DNA from: Candidatus Cottocaccamicrobium excrementipullorum
Lineage (GTDB): Bacteria; Bacillota; Clostridia; Lachnospirales; Lachnospiraceae
DNA: 64,000 bases
Reading direction: 5' to 3'
NCBI GenBank assembly: GCA_018713255.1
Contig: DVFL01000002.1
Span: 186,001 to 250,000, forward strand
Shown here: one piece after another, positions 36,820 through 44,767 of the stretch
How the letters are laid out: each line of letters starts with the position of its first letter
Position numbering within the stretch: position 1 is the stretch's first letter
Translations under genes and position numbers: made by a program
The notes under the pieces: generated by a model
What the model was told of the DNA's origin: nothing
What the model saw: only the letters and a program-made list of their open reading frames with translations
Databases searched by the model: none

Positions 36820-36900
36820 TTGCTCTTCCTTCGGCTGCGCGGCCGAAAGAGGCGTTCTTCCGCCTGCTTCTGATGCTTCCGGAACGACCGGAAGGAGAAA
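36820..36900 (-). promoter_or_regulatory. Structured rpsB 5' leader
   Basis: The roughly 170-nt untranslated leader of rpsB holds two clean hairpins: CTTCCGG-TCGTT-CCGGAAG (36876-36894) and TTCGGC-N6-GCCGAA (36830-36847). Such structures could serve S2 autoregulation as in other bacteria, but I recognise no named motif. Confidence 0.4.
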
Positions 36901-36977
36901 TCCATCCCCTTATCCTTTATTGCTTCCGGCACCTGCTCCTGGAATCCGCAGACGTGTATAATTTTTTCAACTGCACG

Positions 36978-37006
36978 AGTATAACATAAAACTAGCCGCT
37001 TGACAA
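36978..37006 (-). promoter_or_regulatory. Promoter of rpsB-tsf
   Basis: TTGTCA (37001-37006), 17 bp, TATACT (36978-36983) on the minus strand. The -35 box lies in the centre of the codY terminator palindrome. Confidence 0.82.
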
Positions 37007-37016
37007 GCGGCTAGTT
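36985..37016 (-). terminator. Terminator after codY, overlapping the rpsB promoter
   Basis: A perfect inverted repeat, AACTAGCCGCTTG at 36990-37002 and its complement at 37004-37016 with one central base, followed on the minus strand by TTTTATG. It lies 50 bp after codY. Confidence 0.78.
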
Positions 37017-37066
37017 GAAATTTTGCACCATTTTTTCATAAAACCAGATAAACAGATAACTCTCTC

Positions 37067-37846
37067 TTATTTTCCTGCAGCCTTAATATTCTTCAGCTCG
37101 TCAAAAACCACATCATTCAGGACCTTAATATAAGTGCCCTTCATTCCTGATGAACGAGACTCAATGACGCCGGCGCTCTCAAATTTGCGCAAAGCATTTA
37201 CGATCACGGAACGGGTAATTCCCACCCGGTCTGCGATCTTGCTGGCTACCAGAATTCCCTCGTTTCCGTCCAGCTCCTCAAAAATATGGGTGATTGCTTC
37301 CAGCTCAGAAAAAGATAAGGTACTGATGGCAGATTTCACAATCTGGATCTTTCTGGTTTCCTCTGCATTTTCCTCATTAACGGAACGCATCATCTCCAGA
37401 CCTACCACCGTTGTTCCATACTCGCTGAGAATAATATCATCAATGTCATAGCTGGAATCGCATTTGTAAATAAACAGAGTTCCCAGCCGCTCTCCTGCAA
37501 TATCAAGGGGAGTAATAATCGCCTGGTACTTCTTTACATTCTCTTCCGCAAATCCCAGGGTGGCAAGGTTTACATTTTCTTTGGTGGAAAGAACGCTGAG
37601 AAGACGTTCATTCAGCATCTTATCTACGTATCCGCCCACCTTGTCATCGATCAATTCCTCAATCTCGTCCACGCCTGGCCAGATACTGACTCCCAGCACT
37701 TTTCCCTTCTTGCTGATAACAAGGATATTGGACAACAAAATCTCACTTAAAACCTTGCAGATATCATTGAACACAACCTTGTGGGAATTATTGTTGTGCA
37801 GCAATTTATTAATTTTTCTGGTTTTATCAAGCAATTGTACGCTCAT
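37067..37846 (-). CDS. codY: GTP- and branched-chain-amino-acid-sensing repressor CodY
   Basis: Global nutritional regulator of Firmicutes. The 259-residue protein has the N-terminal GAF ligand-binding domain ([15 protein letters not shown]) and the C-terminal winged helix with [41 protein letters not shown]-type sequence (shown in part: [19 protein letters not shown]). The ATG at 37846 lies 8 nt from AGGAGG; an in-frame TTG two codons earlier is less likely. It has its own promoter and follows topA. Confidence 0.96.
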   Translation of the reverse strand: [259 protein letters not shown]

Positions 37847-37905
37847 GTTCAAATCCTCCTAACTTGTCTCGGTGCTATAGGAATACAACCTGGAATGCTA
37901 TATGA

Positions 37906-37934
37906 ATTGTATCACAAATTCTGGACACCCACAA
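37906..37934 (-). promoter_or_regulatory. Promoter of codY
   Basis: TTGTGG (37929-37934), 17 bp, TACAAT (37906-37911) on the minus strand, directly after the topA stop. Confidence 0.72.
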
Positions 37935-37964
37935 TAGTTTTTGGAAGATTTTCGAATTTTTTAA

Positions 37965-40052
37965 CTAATTTGTTTGTTTCTCTTTAATATTCATACTATA
38001 TCCGCACTGCTGATTGGCGCAGACGAGCTTGCTTCCTTTTTCCACCATGTAGCCTCCGCAAACCGGACATTTTTCCTTAGACGGCTTCTGCCAGGACATA
38101 AAATCGCACTCTGGATTATTCTCGCACCCGTAATATTTTCTGCCTTTTTTGGTCTTTTTAATCACCACTTCGCCTCCGCACTTCGGACAAGGCACACCAA
38201 TCTTTTCCAGATAAGGCTTGGTGTTTTTGCATTCCGGAAAGCCTGGGCAGGCCAAAAACTTTCCATGAGGCCCATACTTAATCACCATATGACGGCCGCA
38301 CAGCTCGCAGACCTCATCTGTCACCTCATCGGCAATGGTAACTGACTCCAGCTCATCTTTCGCTTTCTTTACCGCCTCTTCCAGATCAGGATAGAAGTTG
38401 CTCACCACAGTCTTCCAGTCCACCGTTCCATCCCCGACCTTATCCAGCAAGAATTCCAGGTTCGCGGTAAAATCTTTATCCACAATACTGGGGAAACACT
38501 GTTTCATCATGCGGTTTACCACTTCTCCCAGCTCAGTGACATATAAATTTTTATTTTCCTTGGTGACATACCGTCTGGCCAAAATAGTGGTGATCGTAGG
38601 CGCATAGGTACTAGGACGGCCAATCCCCTGTTCCTCCAAAGCTTTTACCAGGGACGCCTCTGTATAATGGGCGGGAGGCTGAGTAAAATGCTGGCTCTCC
38701 CTAAGTTCCTTCAGCTCCAGCTCCATCCCTTTCTCTAATTTGCCCAGAATCCGGTTATTTTCTTCCTTCTCATCTTCCTGGGTATAAACAGACATAAAGC
38801 CGTCAAAAGCCAGTTTGGATGCCGTCATGGTGAAATAATATTCGCCTGCCTGGATCTTCACTGAAGTAGTCTCATAAAGCGCATTTTCCATGCGGCTGGC
38901 GGTAAAGCGCTTCCAGATCAGCTGGTACAGGCGGAAAAGATCTCTGGCAAGAGAATCTTTCACCATGGCAGGCGTCATGGAAATATCCGTAGGCCGGATC
39001 GCCTCATGAGCATCCTGAATTTTACCGCTGGCTTTTTTCCCATTTTCTTCTTTTCCCACATACTGAGGGCCGAAATTGCTGCTGATATACGCTCTTGCCG
39101 CAGTATCCGCCTCTTCTGCCACCCGGGTAGAATCCGTTCGCAGATAAGTGATCAAGGCCACGGTTCCATGTCCCTTCACTTCAACGCCCTCATAAAGTTC
39201 CTGCGCCAGACGCATGGTCTTCTGGGTGGAAAAATTCAGCACCTTAGAGGCTTCCTGCTGAAGCGTACTGGTGGTAAAGGGAAGAGGCGCCTTTTTGGTG
39301 CGCTCGCCGTTCTTCACCTCATCAACCAGATATCTCTGATCTTTTAAGTCCTTGAGGATATTATCCATCTGTTCTTTGCTGGAAACTGCCAATTTTCCGT
39401 TCTTTGTGCCGTAAAATTTCGCCGTCAGCGGTTTTTTTGCTCCCTGAAGATTAAAATCCGCCTCCAGATTCCAGTATTCCTCAGGAATAAACGCATTGAT
39501 TTCATCTTCACGGTCGCAGATCATCCGCAGGGCAACAGACTGAACTCTGCCGGCGCTCAGTCCCCGTTTCACTTTTTCCCAGAGAAGAGGACTGATCTTA
39601 TACCCTACCATCCGGTCCAGCATACGCCTGGCTTGCTGAGCGTTTACCAGATCCATGTCAATTTCCCGAGGATGTTTAAGAGAAGCCTTAACCGCGTTTT
39701 TGGTAATTTCATTAAAGCTAATGCGGTACACCTGTTTGTCCTTGGCTTCATCCAGCTTCAGCGCTTTCATCAAATGCCAGGAGATCGCCTCGCCCTCGCG
39801 GTCCGGGTCAGTTGCCAGATAAATTTTATCAGCCTTTTTAACCTCTTTCCGAAGTTTCGCCAGAATGTCTCCCTTTCCGCGGATGGTAATGTATTTAGGT
39901 TCGAAATCGTGCTCAGGATCAAAGCCCAGCTGACTTTTCGGCAAATCCCTCACATGCCCGTTGGATGCATCTACCTGATAATTTGAGCCTAAAAATTTCT
40001 TAATTGTCTTCACCTTCGCCGGTGACTCCACGATAACCAAACAGTTTGCCAT
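37965..40052 (-). CDS. topA: DNA topoisomerase I
   Basis: Type IA topoisomerase relaxing negative supercoils. The 695-residue protein begins with the Toprim motif VIVESPAKVKTIKKFLG, has DPDREGEAISWH, the active-site Tyr in ITYLRTDSTRV (near 300), and ends with three C4 zinc fingers (CELCGRH ... CPGFPEC, CPKCGG ... CENNPEC, CPVCGG ... CANQQC). The dprA-topA-codY neighbourhood is conserved in Firmicutes. Confidence 0.97.
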   Translation of the reverse strand: MANCLVIVESPAKVKTIKKFLGSNYQVDASNGHVRDLPKSQLGFDPEHDFEPKYITIRGKGDILAKLRKEVKKADKIYLATDPDREGEAISWHLMKALKLDEAKDKQVYRISFNEITKNAVKASLKHPREIDMDLVNAQQARRMLDRMVGYKISPLLWEKVKRGLSAGRVQSVALRMICDREDEINAFIPEEYWNLEADFNLQGAKKPLTAKFYGTKNGKLAVSSKEQMDNILKDLKDQRYLVDEVKNGERTKKAPLPFTTSTLQQEASKVLNFSTQKTMRLAQELYEGVEVKGHGTVALITYLRTDSTRVAEEADTAARAYISSNFGPQYVGKEENGKKASGKIQDAHEAIRPTDISMTPAMVKDSLARDLFRLYQLIWKRFTASRMENALYETTSVKIQAGEYYFTMTASKLAFDGFMSVYTQEDEKEENNRILGKLEKGMELELKELRESQHFTQPPAHYTEASLVKALEEQGIGRPSTYAPTITTILARRYVTKENKNLYVTELGEVVNRMMKQCFPSIVDKDFTANLEFLLDKVGDGTVDWKTVVSNFYPDLEEAVKKAKDELESVTIADEVTDEVCELCGRHMVIKYGPHGKFLACPGFPECKNTKPYLEKIGVPCPKCGGEVVIKKTKKGRKYYGCENNPECDFMSWQKPSKEKCPVCGGYMVEKGSKLVCANQQCGYSMNIKEKQTN

Positions 40053-40112
40053 AAGAACTCCTTTTGTCCGAAAAAAACGCTTTCCTCTTTATTCAAGCTG
40101 TTTTCGGACTGA

Positions 40113-41285
40113 TCAAAGCTTTCTTCCATAATAGTTTCCGCCGAAGCTGACGGCGAAGCCTTTTAACTCCAAATCCAGCAGAATCATCATACATTCACTT
40201 AAAGGCAGGCCGCTTTCATTTACAATATCTTCCAAATGCTTCGGGTGTAAATCGATGAAACTATACACCATTTTTTCTTTCTTGGCAAGTCCCTTCTCAT
40301 TTTTTTCATGAAGACTTAATTTTTTTTCATATTTAATTCCAAAATATTCCAAAATATCTCCAGGCCCCAAAGCCGGGATAGCCCCCATTTGAATCAGCTG
40401 ATTGCATCCGGCGCTGCCAGGATCGGTAATCCTCCCCGGTATGGCAAAAATGTCTTTTCCTTGATTAAGACCTAAACCTGCGGTAATTAAAGAACCGCTT
40501 TTTTCTCTGGCCTCAACGACTAAAACCCCGTCAGAAAGACCGCTGATAATTCGGTTCCGCACCGGGAAATTCCGGGAAAGAGGCGGCGCTCCCAGGCAAT
40601 ATTCTGAAAGGATTCCTCCCTTGGCCGCCGTCTCTTCATACAAAATGTAGTGTTCTTTAGGATAGCAGATATTGATTCCACATCCCAGTACGCCGTAAGT
40701 ACTGCCTCCCCCCTCCAAAGTTCCTTTCTGTCCCGCTCCGTCAATCCCTGCGGCCAGACCGCTAATAATCTGTACTCCTTCTCTTCCCAGTTCGCGTCCA
40801 AAACACCTGGCAATTTCCAATCCGTATCTGGTGGCCTTTCTTGATCCGATTACTGCCAGAGAAGGGCGGTCATCTTCCGGGAGCTTTCCTTTATAAAACA
40901 GCCACAAAGGCATATGTTCCAGAACCTTAAGCCGTTCGGGATACGCCTGGTCCAGAATGGTAGTAAACTTTATTCCTCTTTCCCCCAGACTATGATACTC
41001 TTCTATTGCCGCAGAGAAATTTCTCTTCTCCCTTTCTAATGTTCCGCCTTTATTCTGCTGTAAAATCCCACAGGTTTCCCAGGCTTTTCCTTCTATATTA
41101 TATATCTCCCGAAAACTGCCTGCTTTTTCCCACATCTTTCTAATGGAAGCCTCCCCAAGAAAGGAAATTCTGGAAAGCCAGTACAATACCTCCCTCTCTT
41201 TTTCCAACACTGCATCTCCCAACACCAATTCTGGATAGCCGGCTTCTTCTCCCGGCCGATGATTTTGTTGATTTATCCTCTCCAA
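40113..41285 (-). CDS. dprA: DNA-processing protein DprA
   Basis: Binds incoming single-stranded DNA in transformation and loads RecA. The protein of about 390 residues has a helical N-terminal part, then the Rossmann-like core with AVIGSRKATRYG, IISGLAAGIDGAGQKG, TYGVLGCGINICYP and a C-terminal winged-helix region. The start is uncertain: I prefer a TTG at 41285 with GGAGGAG 5 nt upstream; the frame stays open to 41324. It overlaps the comM stop by 13 bp, implying coupling. Confidence 0.92.
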   Translation of the reverse strand: MERINQQNHRPGEEAGYPELVLGDAVLEKEREVLYWLSRISFLGEASIRKMWEKAGSFREIYNIEGKAWETCGILQQNKGGTLEREKRNFSAAIEEYHSLGERGIKFTTILDQAYPERLKVLEHMPLWLFYKGKLPEDDRPSLAVIGSRKATRYGLEIARCFGRELGREGVQIISGLAAGIDGAGQKGTLEGGGSTYGVLGCGINICYPKEHYILYEETAAKGGILSEYCLGAPPLSRNFPVRNRIISGLSDGVLVVEAREKSGSLITAGLGLNQGKDIFAIPGRITDPGSAGCNQLIQMGAIPALGPGDILEYFGIKYEKKLSLHEKNEKGLAKKEKMVYSFIDLHPKHLEDIVNESGLPLSECMMILLDLELKGFAVSFGGNYYGRKL

Positions 41286-42835
41286 TATTTCTCCTCCAAC
41301 GATCGGTATCCTGCTGCTTCCCATAAATGAATCCGGTCAATCTCCCTTTTCCCTTCCAAATCAGCTATCGTCCGGGCAACCTTAAGAATTTTATGGCATC
41401 CTCTGGCGCTCAGCTGCAGTTTCTGATAAATCTCTTGAAGATAAGACTCTCCTTTCTGGTCTAATCTGCAGTACTGCCGGATTTCCTTTACCCCCATCTC
41501 TCCGTTATATCGGATTTTAGGAGACGACAAAAAACGTTTTTCCTGTATTTCTTTCACCCGAATTACCCGTTCTCTGATTCTGGCAGAGGATTCATTCTCA
41601 TGCTCTCCCCTGAACTCCTCATAAGATACAGGAGAAGCCTCCACAGTAATGTCAATTCTGTCTAAAATCGGCCGGGAAATCCGTCCGATATATCGCTTGA
41701 TCTGCCATGGACTGCAGGTACACCGGGGGCCAGGATAAAATCCGCAGGGGCAGGGATTGCAGGCAGCTGCCAAAACAGTGTCTGCCGGAAAAGTACAAAC
41801 CTGATGAAGTCGGGAAATCCTCACCTCCTTCTCCTCCAGCGGCTGGCGAAGAATCTCAATGGCCTTTCCCGAAAACTCAGGAAGCTCATCTAAAAACAGC
41901 ACGCCGCCGGAGGCCAAAGAAATCTCGCCAGGCTTAGGATAAGCGCCTCCCCCGGCCAAGGCCCCTGGGGTAATCGTATGATGGGGATTTCGAAAAGGCC
42001 GGCTTCTGATCAGCGGTGACTGCGGAGGCAAAAGGCCGCATATACTGTATATCTTTGAAATTTTCACGCTCTCTTCTCTGCTCAAAGGCGGCATAATGGT
42101 GGGAATCCGTTTCGCCGCCATGGTCTTTCCTGAACCGGCAGGTCCGATATAAAGTATATTATGCCGTCCGGCCACGGCAATCTCCGTGGCTCTGCGGAGA
42201 AGAGGCTGACCATTTACTTCAGAAAAATCCACATCATAATTCACCTCTGCATCTTCCTTTTCCTCCATCGTCTTCTTCCATAACGCTTCGTCTTCTCGGC
42301 TAAACCCCAAGGTATCCAGCTTTCTCTGATTTTTGCAGATTTCTGCCAGCTGTTGAATGCTTTCTGCGGGAATAATCTGGATTCCTCCTTCAATTTCTCC
42401 TTCTGCAGCGTTCTCTCTAGGAAGGAAGCACCGCTTAAGGCCTCTTTGCCGCGCTGCTGCAGTTAAGGAGAGGACTCCCCGTACTCCTTTTACTCTGCCG
42501 TCTAATCCTAATTCTCCGATCACCATGGCATCACGAAATGCGTCCGAAGGAAGCTGTCCCAATGCTCCCAAAACCGCTGCCGCCACTGCCAGATCGTAGG
42601 CAGTGCCCTCTTTACGCACGTCCGCTGGTGAAAGATTCACCACCACCTTCTTCGCCGGCAGACGAAACCCTGCATTTCGCAAGGCGGTGCGCACCCGCTC
42701 CTGGGCTTCTCTGGTTTCCTGAGAGAGATTTCCGGTCATATGAAATCCAGGCAGCCCATCGTGAATATCTGCTTCTACCGATACCAAAAAACCATCAATT
42801 CCCCAAATTCCTCCACTATATACCTTCTGAAACAG
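41273..42835 (-). CDS. comM: ComM/YifB family AAA+ helicase-like protein, CTG start
   Basis: MCM-like AAA+ ATPase; in competent bacteria ComM drives branch migration of incoming DNA. The 520-residue protein has the family N-terminus FQKVYSGGIWGIDGFLVSVE, VNLSPADVRKEGTAYDL, Walker A GPAGSGKTMAAKR, PFRNPHHTI, LFLDELPEF and CNPCPCGFYPG. The N-terminal 16 residues are only reachable from a CTG at 42835, with AAGGAGG 7 nt upstream and an in-frame TAA four codons before; the first usual start (TTG at 42787) would remove conserved residues and has no ribosome binding site. First of comM-dprA-topA. Confidence 0.9.
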   Translation of the reverse strand: MFQKVYSGGIWGIDGFLVSVEADIHDGLPGFHMTGNLSQETREAQERVRTALRNAGFRLPAKKVVVNLSPADVRKEGTAYDLAVAAAVLGALGQLPSDAFRDAMVIGELGLDGRVKGVRGVLSLTAAARQRGLKRCFLPRENAAEGEIEGGIQIIPAESIQQLAEICKNQRKLDTLGFSREDEALWKKTMEEKEDAEVNYDVDFSEVNGQPLLRRATEIAVAGRHNILYIGPAGSGKTMAAKRIPTIMPPLSREESVKISKIYSICGLLPPQSPLIRSRPFRNPHHTITPGALAGGGAYPKPGEISLASGGVLFLDELPEFSGKAIEILRQPLEEKEVRISRLHQVCTFPADTVLAAACNPCPCGFYPGPRCTCSPWQIKRYIGRISRPILDRIDITVEASPVSYEEFRGEHENESSARIRERVIRVKEIQEKRFLSSPKIRYNGEMGVKEIRQYCRLDQKGESYLQEIYQKLQLSARGCHKILKVARTIADLEGKREIDRIHLWEAAGYRSLEEKYWRG

Positions 42836-42897
42836 TTTTCTCCCTCCTTATCATCCCTGGTTTGCTGATTGATTTTCCATTTTTTTCCTTTTATTTG

Positions 42898-42926
42898 ATT
42901 GTAACAAAAAATCCCTCGCCCCGCAA
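42898..42926 (-). promoter_or_regulatory. Promoter of comM-dprA-topA
   Basis: TTGCGG (42921-42926), 17 bp, TACAAT (42898-42903) on the minus strand; the -35 lies in the loop of the preceding terminator. Confidence 0.58.
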
Positions 42927-42946
42927 GAGGGTTTGGGATTTTTTTC
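42905..42946 (-). terminator. Terminator after the alpha/beta hydrolase gene
   Basis: On the minus strand AAATCCC and CCCTC pair with GAGGGATTT around a GC-rich loop, followed by TTTTTTG. It begins 10 bp after the hydrolase stop. Confidence 0.78.
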
Positions 42947-42955
42947 CTTTTATAT

Positions 42956-43903
42956 TTATTCTTTATCACTTCCCGCCAAGCAGCTGGTCATCCACTGATA
43001 AATATCCTCCGCCACTTCTTTTCGGTTCTTTTCCATCACCAGCTCATGGCGAAGTCCAGGATACAAGATTACCTTGGTTCGGCGAACACCTGCCCGATCC
43101 AATAGTTCAGCCGCTGATAAAACCCCTTTTCCTTCCTGTCCTACCGGATCACTGCCTCCAGAAATCAGCAGAACAGGAAGACGGGACGGGATGCGGCGCG
43201 CAAGCCTTAAATCCTCTCCGTCATAAACCATCTGAAGCAGGTCCCGGTAAGCGGAAAAGCTGAACTGAAATCCACAATAAGGATCCTTAATAAATTTCTT
43301 CACTTGTTCTTCATCTGTACTCAGCCAGTCCATACTGGTTTCCAGCGGGCGAAATTTTCGGTTAAAATTCCAGCGCCAAACACGATTAACTCCATCACTG
43401 CGATAATCTGCCCCCAGGAGAACGGAAAATAAAGAGGAAAGAGCCAGACCAGCCAGCACCGCCGGACGCGGCTGATTTCCCGTCCCCATCAGCACCGCTC
43501 CTTTAAGCCCGTTTCCGTGAACCGTAAGGTACCTGCGCAGCATAAAGGACCCCATGCTGTGCCCCATCATAAAATAGGGAACGCCCGGATACTTTCTCTC
43601 TAAAACTTTTCTTGTCCGATGAAGGTCTTTAACGAGATAAACCCATCCTTTTTCTTCTGCAAAATAACCAAATTCTTCTGGGCCAGCAGCTGTCCGACCG
43701 TGTCCTAAATGGTCACAGCCCGCCACTGCTGCTCCTCGGCTGGCCAATTCAATAGCGAATTCCTCATACCTGTCTACATACTCAATCATTCCGTGCGCCA
43801 GCTGAAGCACCATCTTCGGCCTTCCTTCAGGCATCCAGATTCTTCCAGAAAGCCGGGAGCGGCCATTGCTGGAAGGCAGGGAAAAATGTTCATTTTTTAC
43901 CAT
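42956..43903 (-). CDS. Alpha/beta hydrolase, monoacylglycerol-lipase-like
   Basis: Serine hydrolase of the lysophospholipase/monoglyceride lipase type (Hydrolase_4). The 315-residue protein shows QLAHGMIEYVDRY (oxyanion-loop region), CDHLGHGRT, the nucleophile elbow GHSMGS near 110, SGGSDPVG with the acid, and GLRHELVME with the His, so the triad is intact. There is no signal peptide. The ATG follows GGAGGATAGCAT. It is monocistronic; the substrate is unknown. Confidence 0.88.
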   Translation of the reverse strand: MVKNEHFSLPSSNGRSRLSGRIWMPEGRPKMVLQLAHGMIEYVDRYEEFAIELASRGAAVAGCDHLGHGRTAAGPEEFGYFAEEKGWVYLVKDLHRTRKVLERKYPGVPYFMMGHSMGSFMLRRYLTVHGNGLKGAVLMGTGNQPRPAVLAGLALSSLFSVLLGADYRSDGVNRVWRWNFNRKFRPLETSMDWLSTDEEQVKKFIKDPYCGFQFSFSAYRDLLQMVYDGEDLRLARRIPSRLPVLLISGGSDPVGQEGKGVLSAAELLDRAGVRRTKVILYPGLRHELVMEKNRKEVAEDIYQWMTSCLAGSDKE

Positions 43904-43983
43904 ATGCTATCCTCCGTCAATGTGATCAATATCTTTCTTCTATTTAATCACAAAGCGCTTTTCCCTGCAAGGCCGATTCCTCT

Positions 43984-44739
43984 CTAAGAAAATTCCGTCA
44001 TATAAGGGCGGTATCGAAGAGGAAGATGGGTGCGCTGACAGCGAAAATTCTCCCGTTCACGAATCGCTGCAGACTGATGGAAGATGCGCCACAACTCCTG
44101 GTACTCTTCTTGATCTGTGTTCCAGGAAATCTGATCATTTTCCTGCAGATCCGCCTGCCGGAGAATAAACCAGCCGGTTTTCATCTGGTGAAGAGCAGCT
44201 TTCCTCCTCCCTTTATCATAAATCAGCCAGTTCTCCTCCGGCATACGATTGGAAAAATGGTCCGCCAGAAGAGGAAGCACATCATTTTTCGGCGCCATAA
44301 CCGCCATCAGGACTCCTTCTTTCGTCTCCCCAAAGCGGAGGAAACCGGAAAGAAGATGACTCTCATTCTCCACAAACCGGCACATTCGAAATAACGCATA
44401 TACAGATTCTAAATGCAGCATTTCTGTGATTCTCTTCCCATAGTGCAGTCCATCACAAATAAACCGAAAAATCCACTGAGCCCGCTCTGGATCCAGACTT
44501 AAGGAAGCAATATAAATCCGCTTCCAGGCAAAAGCAGAAATCCTTCTGCAGATTTTCTCGGACAAAGAATCTGCTGCCTCACTGGATACCGGCACTTCTT
44601 CGTATTGACAAAACAGTTCAGCATCTTTCGTTCCCAAAATTTCCAGCCGCAGCTCTGCCAGAGAACTCTCCTGGGACAGCGCCCGGCAGACGCCGCTTAA
44701 AATCCCTTCAAATGAGTCTTCACACAGATATACCTTCAT
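43984..44739 (-). CDS. TIGR03915/DUF4130 family putative DNA repair protein
   Basis: Partner of a radical-SAM protein in a widespread two-gene unit thought to act in DNA repair or modification; the biochemical activity is unknown. The 251-residue protein starts at an ATG at 44739 after AGGAGAGAGGG and contains LCEDSFEGILSGVCRAL, SLDPERAQWIFRFICDGLHYGKRIT, FVENESHLLSGFLRFGE and the C-terminal RYRPYMTEF, all as I recall them from this family. It lies 28 bp after the radical-SAM gene. LexA boxes upstream of the pair support a DNA-damage role. Confidence 0.85.
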   Translation of the reverse strand: MKVYLCEDSFEGILSGVCRALSQESSLAELRLEILGTKDAELFCQYEEVPVSSEAADSLSEKICRRISAFAWKRIYIASLSLDPERAQWIFRFICDGLHYGKRITEMLHLESVYALFRMCRFVENESHLLSGFLRFGETKEGVLMAVMAPKNDVLPLLADHFSNRMPEENWLIYDKGRRKAALHQMKTGWFILRQADLQENDQISWNTDQEEYQELWRIFHQSAAIRERENFRCQRTHLPLRYRPYMTEFS

Positions 44740-44767
44740 CCCTCTCTCCTTCTCTATTTCTCTTTCG

